Assembly: GCF_001653565.1 (NCBI RefSeq)
Contig: NZ_LYPB01000091.1
Coordinates: 74,518-138,517 of the forward strand
Source: Paenibacillus oryzisoli
GTDB taxonomy: Bacteria; Bacillota; Bacilli; Paenibacillales; NBRC-103111
Reading direction: 5' to 3'
Length of the DNA: 64,000 nt
Shown here: positions 46,530 to 56,887 of the stretch, one piece after another
Layout of the letters: the number at the start of each line of letters is the position of its first letter
How positions within the stretch are numbered: the stretch's first letter is position 1
Position numbers and translations under genes: made by a program
Notes under the pieces: generated by a model
Seen by the model: the letters and a program-made list of their open reading frames with translations, nothing else
Databases searched by the model: none
What the model was told of the DNA's origin: nothing

Positions 46530-48478
46530 ATTTGATTTCCCCCTTCACCTTCATCAATCTCTGATTGGAATTCACTCACACACTTGATATAGACAGCCGC
46601 AAGCGGCGGAATACATAACGATAAACTGTATGGCAAGCCATGCATGGAACTTGCTTTACTTGTGATTGGCAGTGTATTCCCCTGACCGGAACCACCGAAC
46701 TCTGTCGCGTCGCTATTAAATACTACCTCATACAGTCCTAATTTCGGAACGCCGATTCGATAATCCGGATGAACAACGGGTGTAAAATTACACACAAGGA
46801 TAAGTTCATCCTCCGGCGATTTCCCTTTTCGCATATAGGTGACAACACTTTGGCTCTCGTCATGGGGATTAATCCATGCAAAACCTACTGGATCATGATC
46901 CAGCTGCCACAAAGCCGGTTCGCTCAAATAAAATTGATTCAACGACTTCACATATCGATGCATCTGCTCGTGTTTCTCGTAGCCGTCAAGAAGAAACCAA
47001 TCTAACTCTTCGAGATCCTTCCATTCATCGAATTGACCGAATTCACTTCCCATGAAGAGCAGCTTTTTCCCTGGATGCCCCGACATATAGCCATATAATA
47101 CCCGCAGATTAGCGAATTTCTGCCAATAGTCTCCTGGCATCTTATGCAGGAGTGAACGCTTCCCATGCACGACCTCGTCATGCGACAAGGGGAGTACATA
47201 ATTCTCACTCCACGCATACATGAACGAGAAAGTAATCAGCTTGTGATTATATCGGCGGTGGATGGGATCCAGTTTCATATATTTAAGCATATCGTTCATC
47301 CAACCCATATTCCACTTGTAGTTGAACCCAAGCCCACCTTCATGCACAGGAGCTGTCACAAGCGGCCAATCCGTGGAGTCTTCCGCCATCATCAGCGCGT
47401 CTGGGTAATAGGAGAATATAACTTGGTTTAACTTGCGAATGAACGCAACAGCTTCCAAATTCTCATCGCCGCCATGTTGATTAAAGATCGGTTCCTCATC
47501 CCATCTGCCGAAATTAAGATGCAGCATAGAAGCAACAGCGTCCACCCTAATCCCATCCATATGATACATGTCCATCCAAAATAACGCATTTGAAATTAAG
47601 AAACTCTGAACCTCTGGTCTCCCGAAATCGAAAGTAAGTGTCCCCCACTCCAGCTTCTCTGCTTTGCGAGGGTCTTCATATTCATATAGAGGCAAGCCAT
47701 CAAACTGGCGGAGTCCATGACTGTCCTTGCAGAAATGGCCTGGGACCCAGTCCATAATGACCCCGATTCCCTTCTGATGACAGCGATCTACGAAACGCAT
47801 GAAATCTTTGGGTGCTCCGTGACGACTCGTCACTGAAAAGTATCCCGTTGCTTGATACCCCCAAGAACGATCGAAGGGATGCTCCGCAAGGGGCATGACT
47901 TCAATATGGGTATACCCCATTTCAGCGGCATAATCCACCAATTCGTTGGTTAATTGTTCGTACGTATAGAGTTCCTCACTTGTACGATCTTTCTTACGCC
48001 AAGTACCCAAGTGTACCTCATAAATGGATAGCGGCTTGTTATAAGCGGGAACTTCCTTCTTCTGCTGTTGCCAAGCTTGATCTTGCCAATCATACCCCTC
48101 TAAATCAACAACCCGTGATGCCGTACCGGGTCTTAATTCAGAATAGAAGGCATAAGGATCAGCTTTTAACAAAATCTGCCCTGTCTGACTATGGATTTCG
48201 AACTTGTAATAGTCGCCTTCACGTGCTTCTGGAATGAACACCATCCAAAGTCCTAATGAACTAATTCTTTCCATCGTATGCTCGCCGGATTGCCAATCAT
48301 TGAAATCACCAAGGACAAACACGAATCTCGCATGCGGTGCCCAAACGGCGAATCGAACACCTTCATGCCCTTTTTCTTTGCTAACATGTGCCCCTAAGAT
48401 ACGATAACTGTGGAAAAGGGATCCTTCATGAAGCAGAAATAAATCCTCGGAGCTGGGTATACCAACATTTGCTCCCAC
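46472..48478 (-). CDS. glgB: 1,4-alpha-glucan branching enzyme
   Basis: Introduces alpha-1,6 branches in glycogen. 668 aa: N-terminal CBM48 (about 30-120, [22 protein letters not shown]), GH13 barrel with [12 protein letters not shown] (nucleophile Asp), [10 protein letters not shown] (acid Glu) and [13 protein letters not shown], and a C-terminal all-beta domain. GTG 48478 has AAGGGGGG five bases upstream. The usual end (PPLAAVYIK) is followed by about 37 extra residues that run into glgC. First gene of the operon. Confidence 0.96.
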   Translation of the reverse strand: MGANVGIPSSEDLFLLHEGSLFHSYRILGAHVSKEKGHEGVRFAVWAPHARFVFVLGDFNDWQSGEHTMERISSLGLWMVFIPEAREGDYYKFEIHSQTGQILLKADPYAFYSELRPGTASRVVDLEGYDWQDQAWQQQKKEVPAYNKPLSIYEVHLGTWRKKDRTSEELYTYEQLTNELVDYAAEMGYTHIEVMPLAEHPFDRSWGYQATGYFSVTSRHGAPKDFMRFVDRCHQKGIGVIMDWVPGHFCKDSHGLRQFDGLPLYEYEDPRKAEKLEWGTLTFDFGRPEVQSFLISNALFWMDMYHMDGIRVDAVASMLHLNFGRWDEEPIFNQHGGDENLEAVAFIRKLNQVIFSYYPDALMMAEDSTDWPLVTAPVHEGGLGFNYKWNMGWMNDMLKYMKLDPIHRRYNHKLITFSFMYAWSENYVLPLSHDEVVHGKRSLLHKMPGDYWQKFANLRVLYGYMSGHPGKKLLFMGSEFGQFDEWKDLEELDWFLLDGYEKHEQMHRYVKSLNQFYLSEPALWQLDHDPVGFAWINPHDESQSVVTYMRKGKSPEDELILVCNFTPVVHPDYRIGVPKLGLYEVVFNSDATEFGGSGQGNTLPITSKASSMHGLPYSLSLCIPPLAAVYIKCVSEFQSEIDEGEGGNQICAVKNVLLCSSLEEKGED

Positions 48479-48660
48479 ATTATCCCCCCTTATTTCGACA
48501 TGTCTTTACCCAAAGATGCGTGTAATGAAACGACTCTACCTCTACAAATACAACAAAGAGGTAATGAATTCCTTCAATTCATTCTGAATAAAAAAAAGGA
48601 AATCTCTAAACCTTCGGTGAATTAATGGTAGGACATGATATGAAAGGTGGATCACTCATA

Positions 48661-49782
48661 ATGAAGGACAAAGTAAAAGGACTTATCGTAGGTTTAACCA
48701 TTGGTTCAGTTTTAAGTGGAACTGTAGCATTTGCAGCTGGTACACAAATCGAAGTTGCTTTCCGTAATCTGACGTACATGTTTGATGGTGTCGAGAAAGC
48801 GCCAACTGGCGCGAAAGGATTTATTTATGAAGGGGATACTTATGTTCCCTTGCGTTTTATGAGCGACTCCCTTGGCAAAAAAGTTACGTGGGATGATGCA
48901 ACAAGTACCATTTGGATCGGCAACAATCCGAACCAAGTCGTTGCAACTTACACAGGCGGAACGGTGACGAAAGCTGAGTTCGATGTGGTTTTTAACCTCA
49001 AATCACTGTTAGATAGTGCATTTGCAAGCTCTAAAGACAATATCGACTATCAGACAAGTGTTCTGAAAGAATTAGTGACGAACCGGATTCTCTATGGTCG
49101 CGCGTCTGAAGCTGACCAAGAAGCTGCAAAAAAGAGTGCTGCTGGACAGGTTTCTGCATGGAAGCAGCAAATGGGCAGTGATAAGTTTCAAACCGATTTG
49201 AAAAACGCAAAAGTGACTGAAACTGAACTTCAGTACTTTCTTGTCGGCAGTATGACTGCGACTAATTACTTGAAGTCCAGCGTTACGGACGATCAATTGA
49301 AATCCCAGTATGATGCCGCACTTGCTGCCAATAAAGATGCATTCACGATCGCATCTGTACGTCATATTTTGATCGGACTTACGGACCCAGCGGGCAAAGC
49401 TCTTCGCACGAAAGCAGAAGCGCTAACACTTGCCAAGGATATTCAACAGAAGCTCAAAAATGGCGGAGATTTCGCTGCGCTTGCTAAGCAATACTCTGAA
49501 GATCCAGGATCGAAAGATAACGGTGGCCTTTATGCGGATGCCGATGTGAGTCAATGGGTTGAAGGTTTCAAAAACGCTGCGATCTCACAAGCAGTTGGTG
49601 TGATTGGCGATCCTGTCGAAACGGAGTTTGGCTACCATGTGATCAAAGTTGATTCTCGCTCTGTTAAACCACTTGCTGCAGTGAAAGATTCGCTGCGTGC
49701 GTCGGCTGAACAGGCACAATACCAACAATTCGTGGAAAAAGAGCTGCCTACTCTGATTGAAAAGATCGATTTAGGTCAATAA
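48661..49782 (+). CDS. secreted parvulin-type foldase (PrsA-like) with copper-amine-oxidase-N-like domain
   Basis: 373 aa from ATG 48661 (AAAGGTGG ten bases upstream; the frame opens further to 48625). Signal peptide ending AFAAG without lipobox Cys, so secreted or wall-bound rather than a lipoprotein like PrsA. A copper amine oxidase N-like domain (about 28-88, common in Paenibacillus surface proteins) precedes a SurA-like helical part (about 95-215) and a rotamase domain (about 228-332: VRHILIG, GGDFAALAKQYSEDPGS, GGLY, TEFGYHVIKV). It probably helps fold exported proteins. It stands divergent from glgB. Confidence 0.85.
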   Translation: MKDKVKGLIVGLTIGSVLSGTVAFAAGTQIEVAFRNLTYMFDGVEKAPTGAKGFIYEGDTYVPLRFMSDSLGKKVTWDDATSTIWIGNNPNQVVATYTGGTVTKAEFDVVFNLKSLLDSAFASSKDNIDYQTSVLKELVTNRILYGRASEADQEAAKKSAAGQVSAWKQQMGSDKFQTDLKNAKVTETELQYFLVGSMTATNYLKSSVTDDQLKSQYDAALAANKDAFTIASVRHILIGLTDPAGKALRTKAEALTLAKDIQQKLKNGGDFAALAKQYSEDPGSKDNGGLYADADVSQWVEGFKNAAISQAVGVIGDPVETEFGYHVIKVDSRSVKPLAAVKDSLRASAEQAQYQQFVEKELPTLIEKIDLGQ

Positions 49783-49836
49783 ATGGTGTACAATGGTTGT
49801 TTAGTGAAGAAATCAAGTTGAAGGATGGATTGCAAC

Positions 49837-50703
49837 ATGTTTTATGCAAAAGACTGGGTCGATTATGAGCTGCTCGATACGGGCGGCGGCGAAAAGCTTG
49901 AACGGTGGGGTACGATTGTGCTTCGCAGACCCGACCCACAGATTATTTGGCCCCTACAGAAAGAAACGCCAGCTTGGCGTCAAGCGGATGCGCATTATCA
50001 CCGAAGCTCCAGCGGCGGCGGTGGGTGGCAGCAGCATGCTGAGCTCCCTGAGCGTTGGACGATTACGTATGATCAGAAGCTAACTTTTTATATTAAACCA
50101 ACTAGCTTTAAACATACGGGACTCTTTCCTGAGCAAGCGGTGAACTGGAAATGGATGATGGACAAGATTAAAGGTGCTGGTCGTCCGATTAAAGTACTTA
50201 ACTTGTTCGCTTACACTGGCGGAGCATCACTGGCTTGCGCACACGCTGGCGCGGAAGTATGCCACGTCGATGCATCTAAAGGTGTTGTACAATGGGCGAA
50301 GGAAAACTTGCATCTTAGCGGCATGGGCTCCAAGCCTGTTCGTTTCATTACGGATGATGTGTTCAAATTCGTGCAGAGAGAACAACGCCGCGGCAGCAAG
50401 TACGATGCGATCATTATGGATCCACCTTCTTATGGACGTGGGCCTAACGGTGAAACTTGGAAACTGGAAGATGATCTCTTTCCCTTCATCCAGACTTGCC
50501 AGTCAATTTTGACGGACAACCCGTTGTTCCTGTTAATCAATTCCTATACGACAGGCATCTCGGCTACTGTGCTTCAGAATATTTTGACCATGGCGATGAA
50601 AGACAAGCATGGCGGAACGATCTCCAGCGGTGAAATCGGACTTCCGATCACACACTCCGGTCTTATGCTTCCTTGCGGAATTCTGGGACGCTGGGAGGCG
50701 TAA
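49837..50703 (+). CDS. class I SAM-dependent rRNA methyltransferase-like protein (RlmI/PF10672 type)
   Basis: 288 aa from ATG 49837, with AAGGATGG eight bases upstream. SAM-binding motif I LNLFAYTGGASLA, acidic loop CHVDASKGVVQWAKEN, and catalytic-type motif IMDPPSYGRGPNGETW. The N-terminal region is shorter than RlmI, lacking a PUA domain. Members of this group methylate rRNA; the site is not determined. It is followed three bases later by a pseudouridine synthase gene, so the two may act on the same RNA. Confidence 0.87.
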   Translation: MFYAKDWVDYELLDTGGGEKLERWGTIVLRRPDPQIIWPLQKETPAWRQADAHYHRSSSGGGGWQQHAELPERWTITYDQKLTFYIKPTSFKHTGLFPEQAVNWKWMMDKIKGAGRPIKVLNLFAYTGGASLACAHAGAEVCHVDASKGVVQWAKENLHLSGMGSKPVRFITDDVFKFVQREQRRGSKYDAIIMDPPSYGRGPNGETWKLEDDLFPFIQTCQSILTDNPLFLLINSYTTGISATVLQNILTMAMKDKHGGTISSGEIGLPITHSGLMLPCGILGRWEA

Positions 50704-50706
50704 GCG

Positions 50707-51417
50707 GTGGCATTCAAGGATGACTACGGTGCATCGCAAATCCCGATTCTCTTCGAAGACAACCACATTCTCGTGGTTGAGAAGCCCGTCAACATGCCTA
50801 CGCAGGAAGACGAGTCACGTGATCTTGACTTGCTGAACGCCTTGAAGGCGGACATCAAGGAGCGGTATAACAAGCCCGGCAATGTCTACCTCGGGCTTGT
50901 CCATCGCTTGGATCGTCCCGTTGGCGGCGTGATGGTCTTCGCCAAAACATCAAAAGCCGCGTCCCGACTTTCAGACGCGGTCAGAACAAGGCAGCTCGAC
51001 AAGACGTACGTCGCTGTCGTGCACGGTAAACCCTCCCAGCCGGCCGCTACGCTGCGCCACTGGCTGTGGAAGGATACGCGGACGAATACCGTCAGCGTGG
51101 TCAAGGCAGGCCAGCAGGACGCCAAGGAGGCGGTGCTGGACTACAAGCTGCTCGGCAGCCAAGACGGGCTCAGCTTGATTGGGATCAAGCTGCATACCGG
51201 GCGGCCGCATCAGATCCGCGTGCAGCTGGCTGCCATTGGCTGCACGCTGTATGGGGACCAGCGCTACGGCAGCGCTGTCAACAAACCTGGCCAACAGCTC
51301 GCGCTGTGGGCGACGGCACTATCCTTTGAGCATCCTGTGCTCAAGGAGAACATGCATTTCCGATCGCTGCCGCCAGAACAGCGACCTTGGAATCAATTCA
51401 CCATTCCCGAGCTATGA
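50707..51417 (+). CDS. RluA-family RNA pseudouridine synthase
   Basis: 236 aa; GTG 50707 has GGGAGG eight bases upstream, inside the end of the methyltransferase gene. Catalytic motif VHRLDRPVGGVMVFAKT (Asp in RLD) and later LHTGRPHQIRVQLA and PVLKENMHFRSLPP. No S4 domain. The target uridine is unknown. Base composition changes inside the gene: about 50980-51310 is clearly richer in G and C than the flanks. It converges with the marR gene. Confidence 0.92.
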   Translation: MAFKDDYGASQIPILFEDNHILVVEKPVNMPTQEDESRDLDLLNALKADIKERYNKPGNVYLGLVHRLDRPVGGVMVFAKTSKAASRLSDAVRTRQLDKTYVAVVHGKPSQPAATLRHWLWKDTRTNTVSVVKAGQQDAKEAVLDYKLLGSQDGLSLIGIKLHTGRPHQIRVQLAAIGCTLYGDQRYGSAVNKPGQQLALWATALSFEHPVLKENMHFRSLPPEQRPWNQFTIPEL

Positions 51418-51436
51418 AGGAATGATGAGACTCCAA

Positions 51437-51847
51437 TTAATTGGCAACCTTGCCCAATAAATAAATAAGCAATTTCTGATTATGAGCGGAAACGCGATTC
51501 AGGTACGAATCCAACAGTTCTTCACGGATTCCACGGCCTCTCTCGCATTCCGCTTTTCCTTTGTCCGTGACATTAATCCAAACGATACGGCGATCCTTCT
51601 CATCGCGCACACGGGTAATCAACTCCGCTTTTTCCATCCGGTCTAGCAAGGTTGTAACGGCCGCAGGTGTCGTGGATAAATACTCGATTAAATCCGAAGG
51701 CTTCATACGTTCATGGATTAGGAGCAATTCAAGCACATTCAGTTGTCCTTCCGTAATCGTAGGAGCTAAGCCTACCTCCATCTGATTTTTCAATTCCTTC
51801 GATAATTTTAGCCATAGCTTTCCGAATTCATCGGAATACATCCTCAT
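51437..51847 (-). CDS. MarR family transcriptional regulator
   Basis: 136 aa winged-helix regulator: TEGQLNVLELL, MKPSDLIEYLSTTPAAVTTLLDRMEKAELI (recognition helix) and the wing VRDEKDRRIVWINVTDKG. ATG 51847 lies seven bases after GGAAG; TTG 51850 and ATG 51841 are alternatives. Its own promoter and an ATTAATG-C-CATTAAT palindrome lie just upstream, suggesting autoregulation. No obvious target gene other than the small ORF at 52172. Confidence 0.9.
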   Translation of the reverse strand: MRMYSDEFGKLWLKLSKELKNQMEVGLAPTITEGQLNVLELLLIHERMKPSDLIEYLSTTPAAVTTLLDRMEKAELITRVRDEKDRRIVWINVTDKGKAECERGRGIREELLDSYLNRVSAHNQKLLIYLLGKVAN

Positions 51848-51879
51848 CAACTCACTTCCATTTTCACCTATTTACAGCA

Positions 51880-51908
51880 AGTATAGCATGCCTTTTCTCT
51901 ACTTTAAA
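51880..51908 (-). promoter_or_regulatory. promoter of the marR gene
   Basis: Minus strand -35 TTTAAA (51903-51908), 17 bases, -10 TATACT (51880-51885), about 33 bases before the start codon. Confidence 0.6.
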
Positions 51909-51909
51909 G

Positions 51910-51924
51910 ATTAATGCCATTAAT
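51910..51924. promoter_or_regulatory. candidate MarR operator
   Basis: ATTAATGCCATTAAT, perfect 7-bp arms around one base, directly abuts the -35 box of the marR promoter. AT-rich palindromes of this size are typical MarR sites; binding here is inference. Confidence 0.5.
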
Positions 51925-52040
51925 ATTTTCTTACAAAAATTGCGAGATTCATGGACATGCTGTGGTTTGCTGATACCTGTTGTCGAGCCTTCCCATAGTT
52001 TGTCTAGTCTTGTGTAGAATGACAAGTGAATCGACTTCTT

Positions 52041-52070
52041 TTAACAAGTTGCCCAGTACATACATATACT
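52041..52070 (+). promoter_or_regulatory. promoter upstream of the small gene at 52172
   Basis: -35 TTAACA (52041-52046), 18 bases, -10 TATACT (52065-52070), each five of six to consensus. The 51925-52040 stretch before it shows nothing I can name. Confidence 0.6.
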
Positions 52071-52171
52071 AATCGAAGGTGTCATGCTCCCTTGAAATTA
52101 CGACGTATCCCTTTCACGCCAGAGAAATTTAACCTGCATGGCTGTCAACTTACGTTCAAGGAGTGATTGCA

Positions 52172-52339
52172 TTGGAAGCTTGGAAAGTAGAGCTAGGCCG
52201 CAAAGCGTTGGAAGCCGGAATGCTAAAAGACCCACAGTGGCTGGATCGATTAGACGAACCGATGCCCCTGTGGGTCTTATTAGAGTTAGCTTTTGCATTA
52301 ATTGAGAAATTGGATCCTCCAACCGTTAGTTACGATTGA
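52172..52339 (+). CDS. 55-aa small protein of unknown function
   Basis: TTG 52172 has AAGGAG eight bases upstream and a good promoter about 100 bases before it. The product is acidic and Trp/Leu-rich ([40 protein letters not shown]), probably helical; the DEPMPLW...EKL pattern is reminiscent of short phage-like or Bacillus proteins, but I cannot name a family. Its stop overlaps the 3' end of the convergent parC gene by ten bases. A 24-codon frame (52092-52166) just upstream is not supported as a gene. Confidence 0.6.
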   Translation: MEAWKVELGRKALEAGMLKDPQWLDRLDEPMPLWVLLELAFALIEKLDPPTVSYD

Positions 52340-54771
52340 GGAAAACGCAGAATCTCTACAATCGATTCTGTTTTCGTCACAGGAATGAGCGATTTACCCT
52401 GAGCTTTACGATCTTCTAACGGAGCTGTCTCGGTTGAGAATCGCAACTTCTCGCCATTACTCATAACAGCCGTAATTAAATAATCCATTTTCACAATGAA
52501 AGTCCGGATTAACGCTGAACCGTTCGGTCTGACACGCTTACCTTCTTTGAACTCGAAGGTAATTATCCCCTTACCGCCGCGACCTTGAATTGGATAGTCC
52601 ACCACAAGAGATCGCTTCGCATACCCGAGGTCCGAGATCACCAGTACTTCCCCTTCATCCCCATAGATCCACTCAGCTGACACGACTTCATCGTCATCCT
52701 TGAGCTGGATGCCGCGAACACCTGCGGCTGCACGGCCCATCGGGTTTACTTCTTCCTCACGGAAGCGAATGCTCATGCCTTGTTTCGTGACGAGAAGAAT
52801 TTCCTTCGTATTGTCACTCATTTGAACATGCAGCACTTCATCTTGCTCACTAAGCTTACACGCAACGATCGCATTAGATCGATTCGTCATGTATTCTTTC
52901 AGCTCAGTCCGCTTCACTTGACCCTTTCGTGTAACGAACACGAGTGACTTCGTCGGATCCTCAAAGCCCTTCACAGGAATGACATTCACGATGCGATCTT
53001 CCTTGGCAATTGGGATGACATTCACGATCGCTGTTCCGTTGTCTTTCCACTTATACTCCGGAATTTGATGGACAGGCAATAAGTAGTATTGCCCCTTCTT
53101 CGTGAAAATCAGCAAGCTCTCGATCGTATTGACATCCAGCAAGAAACGAAGGTAATCGCCTTCCTTCATGCCCGTATTCTCAAGCTCACCACCTGAACGC
53201 GTGAAGGATAGCTTGCTTGTACGTTTCAAGTAGCCTTCATTGGACAAGGTGACAAGCACATCTTCCGCTGTTACAAGAACTTCAAGATTCACTTTCAGTT
53301 CTTCGACTTCTCCTTGGATCTCCGAGCGGCGATCGATTCCATATTTCTTGCGAATCTCGCCCATCTCATCTTTAATCACACCCAGGAGCTTCTTCAAGCT
53401 GCCCAGAATTCCGCGCAAATAGGCAATTGTTTTCTGGACGTCCTTCAGTTCTTTCTCCAGCGTTGTTATTTCCAAATTCGTTAAACGGTATAATTGCAGG
53501 ACGAGAATCGCATCAGCTTGTCTTTCCGAAAAATGAAACTTTTCTACGAGATTATTTTGAGCGTCCTGCCGATTCTTCGATGCTTTGATTGTGGCAATAA
53601 CCTCATCCAAAATATTCAGTGCTTTCACAAGTCCTTCGAGGACATGTGCACGATCTTCCGCTTTTTCCAATTCATATTGGGAGCGGAATGTAACGACCTC
53701 TTTCTGGTGCTCAATATAAGCTTCCAGAATCTCTCGTATACCGAGCTGGCGAGGTGCTTTATTCACAATCGCAACCATGTTGAAGTTATACGTAACTTGC
53801 AGATCCGTTTTTTTCAGCAAATAAGCCAAAATCCCTTGTGCATCCGCTTCCTTCTTAAGCTCGATCACAATACGAAGCCCATTCCGTCCGCTTTCATCCC
53901 GCACTTCGGCAATACCCTCGATTTTTTTCTCCAAACGGATATTTTCCATCGCCGTCACTAACCGGGATTTAACCACTTGGTAAGGGATTTCCGTAATCAC
54001 GATTTGCTGTCTGCCGCCGCGCATCTCTTCGATCGCCGTTTTGGACCGAATATATATACGACCTTTACCCGTGCGGTAAGCTTCGCGAATGCCTTCTTCT
54101 CCCATGATAATCCCTGAAGTAGGGAAATCAGGTCCTTTGACAATCGTCATTAACTCTTCAACCGTGATTTCCGGTGTATCGATCATCGCCATACAAGCGT
54201 CAATAATTTCACGTAGGTTATGAGGCGGAATTTCCGTAGCAAAGCCTGCAGAGATACCGCTAACGCCGTTAACTAACAGATTCGGATAGCGTGCAGGTAG
54301 GACAACTGGTTCTTTGGTTGAATTATCGAAATTATCTTTGAACATGACCGTGCGCTTCTCAATATCGCGCAGTAATTCCATCGCAATTTCTGACAAACGC
54401 GCTTCTGTGTATCGCATAGCTGCAGGCGGATCATCGTCTAAGGAACCCCAGTTACCATGTCCATCGACGAGCGTGTGACCCATTTTCCATGGCTGTGCCA
54501 TACGAACCATACCATCATAGATCGACGAATCACCATGTGGATGATAGTTACCCATCACATCCCCGACGGTTTTGGCAGACTTCCGGTATGGCTTATCTGG
54601 CGTATTGCCGGAGTCATACATCGCATACAACACACGACGTTGAACTGGCTTCAAGCCATCTCTTACGTCCGGTATCGCACGGTCTTGAATAATATATTTG
54701 GAATACCGACCGAAGCGATCACCTACGATCTCCTCCAGAAAGGCTGGTAAAAACTCTTCTAAAATGCTCAC
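52330..54771 (-). CDS. parC: DNA topoisomerase IV subunit A
   Basis: Type IIA topoisomerase breakage-reunion subunit, which unlinks daughter chromosomes with ParE. 813 aa from GTG 54771 (GGTGA seven bases upstream); a TTG at 54804 lacks a site. Catalytic Tyr121 in [10 protein letters not shown], quinolone-region motif [14 protein letters not shown] with both serines intact, then a coiled-coil (about 420-480) and six-bladed C-terminal beta-pinwheel. Pairing with parE and the length favour ParC over GyrA. It follows parE across a stem-loop. Confidence 0.93.
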   Translation of the reverse strand: MSILEEFLPAFLEEIVGDRFGRYSKYIIQDRAIPDVRDGLKPVQRRVLYAMYDSGNTPDKPYRKSAKTVGDVMGNYHPHGDSSIYDGMVRMAQPWKMGHTLVDGHGNWGSLDDDPPAAMRYTEARLSEIAMELLRDIEKRTVMFKDNFDNSTKEPVVLPARYPNLLVNGVSGISAGFATEIPPHNLREIIDACMAMIDTPEITVEELMTIVKGPDFPTSGIIMGEEGIREAYRTGKGRIYIRSKTAIEEMRGGRQQIVITEIPYQVVKSRLVTAMENIRLEKKIEGIAEVRDESGRNGLRIVIELKKEADAQGILAYLLKKTDLQVTYNFNMVAIVNKAPRQLGIREILEAYIEHQKEVVTFRSQYELEKAEDRAHVLEGLVKALNILDEVIATIKASKNRQDAQNNLVEKFHFSERQADAILVLQLYRLTNLEITTLEKELKDVQKTIAYLRGILGSLKKLLGVIKDEMGEIRKKYGIDRRSEIQGEVEELKVNLEVLVTAEDVLVTLSNEGYLKRTSKLSFTRSGGELENTGMKEGDYLRFLLDVNTIESLLIFTKKGQYYLLPVHQIPEYKWKDNGTAIVNVIPIAKEDRIVNVIPVKGFEDPTKSLVFVTRKGQVKRTELKEYMTNRSNAIVACKLSEQDEVLHVQMSDNTKEILLVTKQGMSIRFREEEVNPMGRAAAGVRGIQLKDDDEVVSAEWIYGDEGEVLVISDLGYAKRSLVVDYPIQGRGGKGIITFEFKEGKRVRPNGSALIRTFIVKMDYLITAVMSNGEKLRFSTETAPLEDRKAQGKSLIPVTKTESIVEILRFPQS

Positions 54772-54842
54772 TTTCTCGTCACCACTCTTTTTGAAATATA
54801 ACAATTTATATGTTTCACATAATAAGTTGTCTATATTTTTGA

Positions 54843-54880
54843 TAAACGCTCTCGTCCTTAGAGGACGACGTAGTCGTTTA
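54843..54880 (-). repeat. stem-loop between parE and parC
   Basis: TCGTCCT/AGGACGA (54852-54858, 54862-54868) with a 3-base loop is extended across an internal loop by TAAACG/CGTTTA (54843-54848, 54875-54880). No good T-run follows. It may process or attenuate the parE-parC mRNA. Confidence 0.5.
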
Positions 54881-54886
54881 TTTTAA

Positions 54887-56860
54887 TTACTCAACATATT
54901 CCGTAAAATCAACGTTTTCGATAATCCATCTCTTACGTGGATCTACTTTATCGCCCATTAATGTTGTCACACGTCGTTCTGCTTTGGCTGCATCTTCAAT
55001 CTGCACTTGGAGCAGTGTTCGACTTTCTGGATTCATCGTCGTTTCCCACAATTGATCCGGATTCATCTCACCTAATCCTTTATACCGCTGAAGCTCTGTG
55101 TTCTTACCAAGCTCTTTCACGACACCCTGCAGCTGATCATCCGTCCAAGCGTATTTATGACCACCATTTTTACCTTTTCTCGTCACTTTATACAGTGGAG
55201 GCTGCGCAATATACACTTTGCCAGCATCAATCAATGGCTTCATATAACGATAGAAGAACGTTAGCAGCAGCACTTGAATGTGTGCACCATCCGTGTCGGC
55301 ATCTGTCATTAGAATAATTTTGCCATAATTCGTCTCTTCTGCTTCGAACTCCGAGCCAACTCCTGCTCCAATCGCAGCAATTATGGCTTTGTATTCTTCA
55401 TTTTTCAAAATATCAAGGAGCTTTGCTTTCTCTGGATTCATCGGCTTGCCTTTGAGCGGTAATATCGCTTGATGCTTGGAATCCCGCCCTTGTTTCGCCG
55501 ATCCGCCAGCGGAGTCGCCTTCCACGATAAATAGTTCATTCCGCTGCAAATCCTTGGATTGCGCAGGTGTAAGCTTTCCATTCAGGTTCGAGCTCTCGCT
55601 CTTGCCTTTCTTGCCGCTGCGAATTTCTTCACGCGCTTTACGTGCAGCTTCTCTCGCTCTTGATGCTTGTACGGCCTTCTTCAGCATCATTTGGGCGATT
55701 TGCGGATTTTCTTCAAGAAAAACGGTCATTTTATCGGATACAACAGCGTCCACGGCACTACGTGCAATAGCACTTCCTAATTGATCCTTTGTTTGACCTA
55801 CGAATTCAACATCACCCATTTTGATATTGATGACAACCATCATACCTTCTCTGAGATCCGTCCCATCGAGATTTTTATCCTTTTCCTTGAGAATGCCCCC
55901 TTTACGGGCATATTCATTCATGACACGCGTGTACGCTGTCTTAAAACCTGTCTCATGCGTTCCGCCGCCGCGAGTTGGTATTGAGTTAACGAACGATGCT
56001 ATCGTCTCCGTATAGCCATCATTGTATTGGAGTGCAACTTCAACTTCAATTTCGTCCTTCTCCGAGGCAAAATGAATGACAGGATGCAGCACGGTCTTCT
56101 CTTCGTTTAGGAAGGCTACGAACTGGCTAGCACCGCCTTCATATTGAAACTGGTCTACTTTATCTGTGCGTTCGTCTTTGAGGTTTACTTGAAGTCCTGA
56201 GTTCAGGAATGCAATTTCCTGCAGCCGCTCAGCAAGCGTATCGTAGTTAATCGTCGTTCCACCTTGGAAGACGCGTTTATCTGGTTTGAATGTTACTTTC
56301 GTTCCTGTGCGATTCGTGTTGCCGATTACTTCAAGTCCTGTGACCGGTTCACCGACATGCTCAATGCCTTTGTCATCAACCCAATACTCAAAGCGCATCT
56401 TATGCACTTTGCCCTCTCGGTTAATCTCTACTTCCAACCACTCGGAGAGTGCATTCGTTACAGATGCACCAACCCCGTGTAATCCGCCAGATTTCTTATA
56501 ACCGGAACCGCCGAATTTACCACCTGCGTGAAGAATAGTAAATACAACTTGAGGCGTTGGCACACCTGTCTTATGCATACCTGTAGGAATACCGCGGCCG
56601 TTATCTTGGACAGTTACCGATTGATCTTTATGTATCGTGACATTAATTTTGGAACAATGTTTTGCCAGATGCTCATCGACTGCATTATCTACGATTTCCC
56701 AGATCAAATGATGAAGACCTGAAGAACTGGTACTGCCAATATACATCCCTGGTCTTTTACGAACAGCAACAAGCCCTTCCAAGACTTGAATATCATCTGC
56801 TTCGTAATCTGTCGTGGGAGTCGGGGCTTTCCCTTTCGCAAATTCTAGCTGCTCAGCCAT
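54887..56860 (-). CDS. parE: DNA topoisomerase IV subunit B
   Basis: ATPase subunit of topoisomerase IV, 657 aa (B. subtilis ParE 655). GHKL ATPase domain with EIVDNAVDEHLA, DNGRGIPTGMH and GGLHGVGASVTNALS; transducer; TOPRIM with EGDSAGGSAKQGRD and MTDADTDGAHI; C-terminal tail with RYKGLGEMNPDQLWETTM. AAGGAGGG precedes the ATG. It follows the ABC-2 permease gene by only 27 bases with no terminator seen, so some transcripts may come from upstream. Confidence 0.95.
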   Translation of the reverse strand: MAEQLEFAKGKAPTPTTDYEADDIQVLEGLVAVRKRPGMYIGSTSSSGLHHLIWEIVDNAVDEHLAKHCSKINVTIHKDQSVTVQDNGRGIPTGMHKTGVPTPQVVFTILHAGGKFGGSGYKKSGGLHGVGASVTNALSEWLEVEINREGKVHKMRFEYWVDDKGIEHVGEPVTGLEVIGNTNRTGTKVTFKPDKRVFQGGTTINYDTLAERLQEIAFLNSGLQVNLKDERTDKVDQFQYEGGASQFVAFLNEEKTVLHPVIHFASEKDEIEVEVALQYNDGYTETIASFVNSIPTRGGGTHETGFKTAYTRVMNEYARKGGILKEKDKNLDGTDLREGMMVVINIKMGDVEFVGQTKDQLGSAIARSAVDAVVSDKMTVFLEENPQIAQMMLKKAVQASRAREAARKAREEIRSGKKGKSESSNLNGKLTPAQSKDLQRNELFIVEGDSAGGSAKQGRDSKHQAILPLKGKPMNPEKAKLLDILKNEEYKAIIAAIGAGVGSEFEAEETNYGKIILMTDADTDGAHIQVLLLTFFYRYMKPLIDAGKVYIAQPPLYKVTRKGKNGGHKYAWTDDQLQGVVKELGKNTELQRYKGLGEMNPDQLWETTMNPESRTLLQVQIEDAAKAERRVTTLMGDKVDPRKRWIIENVDFTEYVE

Positions 56861-56887
56861 TGGAGCCCTCCTTTATCTCTTTAATCT

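Noticed and set aside
48537-48583. Two adjacent small hairpins between glgB and the foldase gene
   Set aside because: Neither is followed by a T-run in the useful direction and the stems are short; probably part of the promoter region but no function could be supported.
52092-52166. 24-codon frame starting TTG upstream of the small gene
   Set aside because: The only ribosome site is ten bases away and lies at the expected transcription start, so little leader would exist. Kept as a possible leader peptide only.
52098-52322. 74-codon minus-strand frame between parC and marR
   Set aside because: Antisense to the better supported 55-aa gene with no ribosome site.
53494-53961. 155-codon plus-strand frame
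   Set aside because: Antisense shadow of parC with no translation signal.
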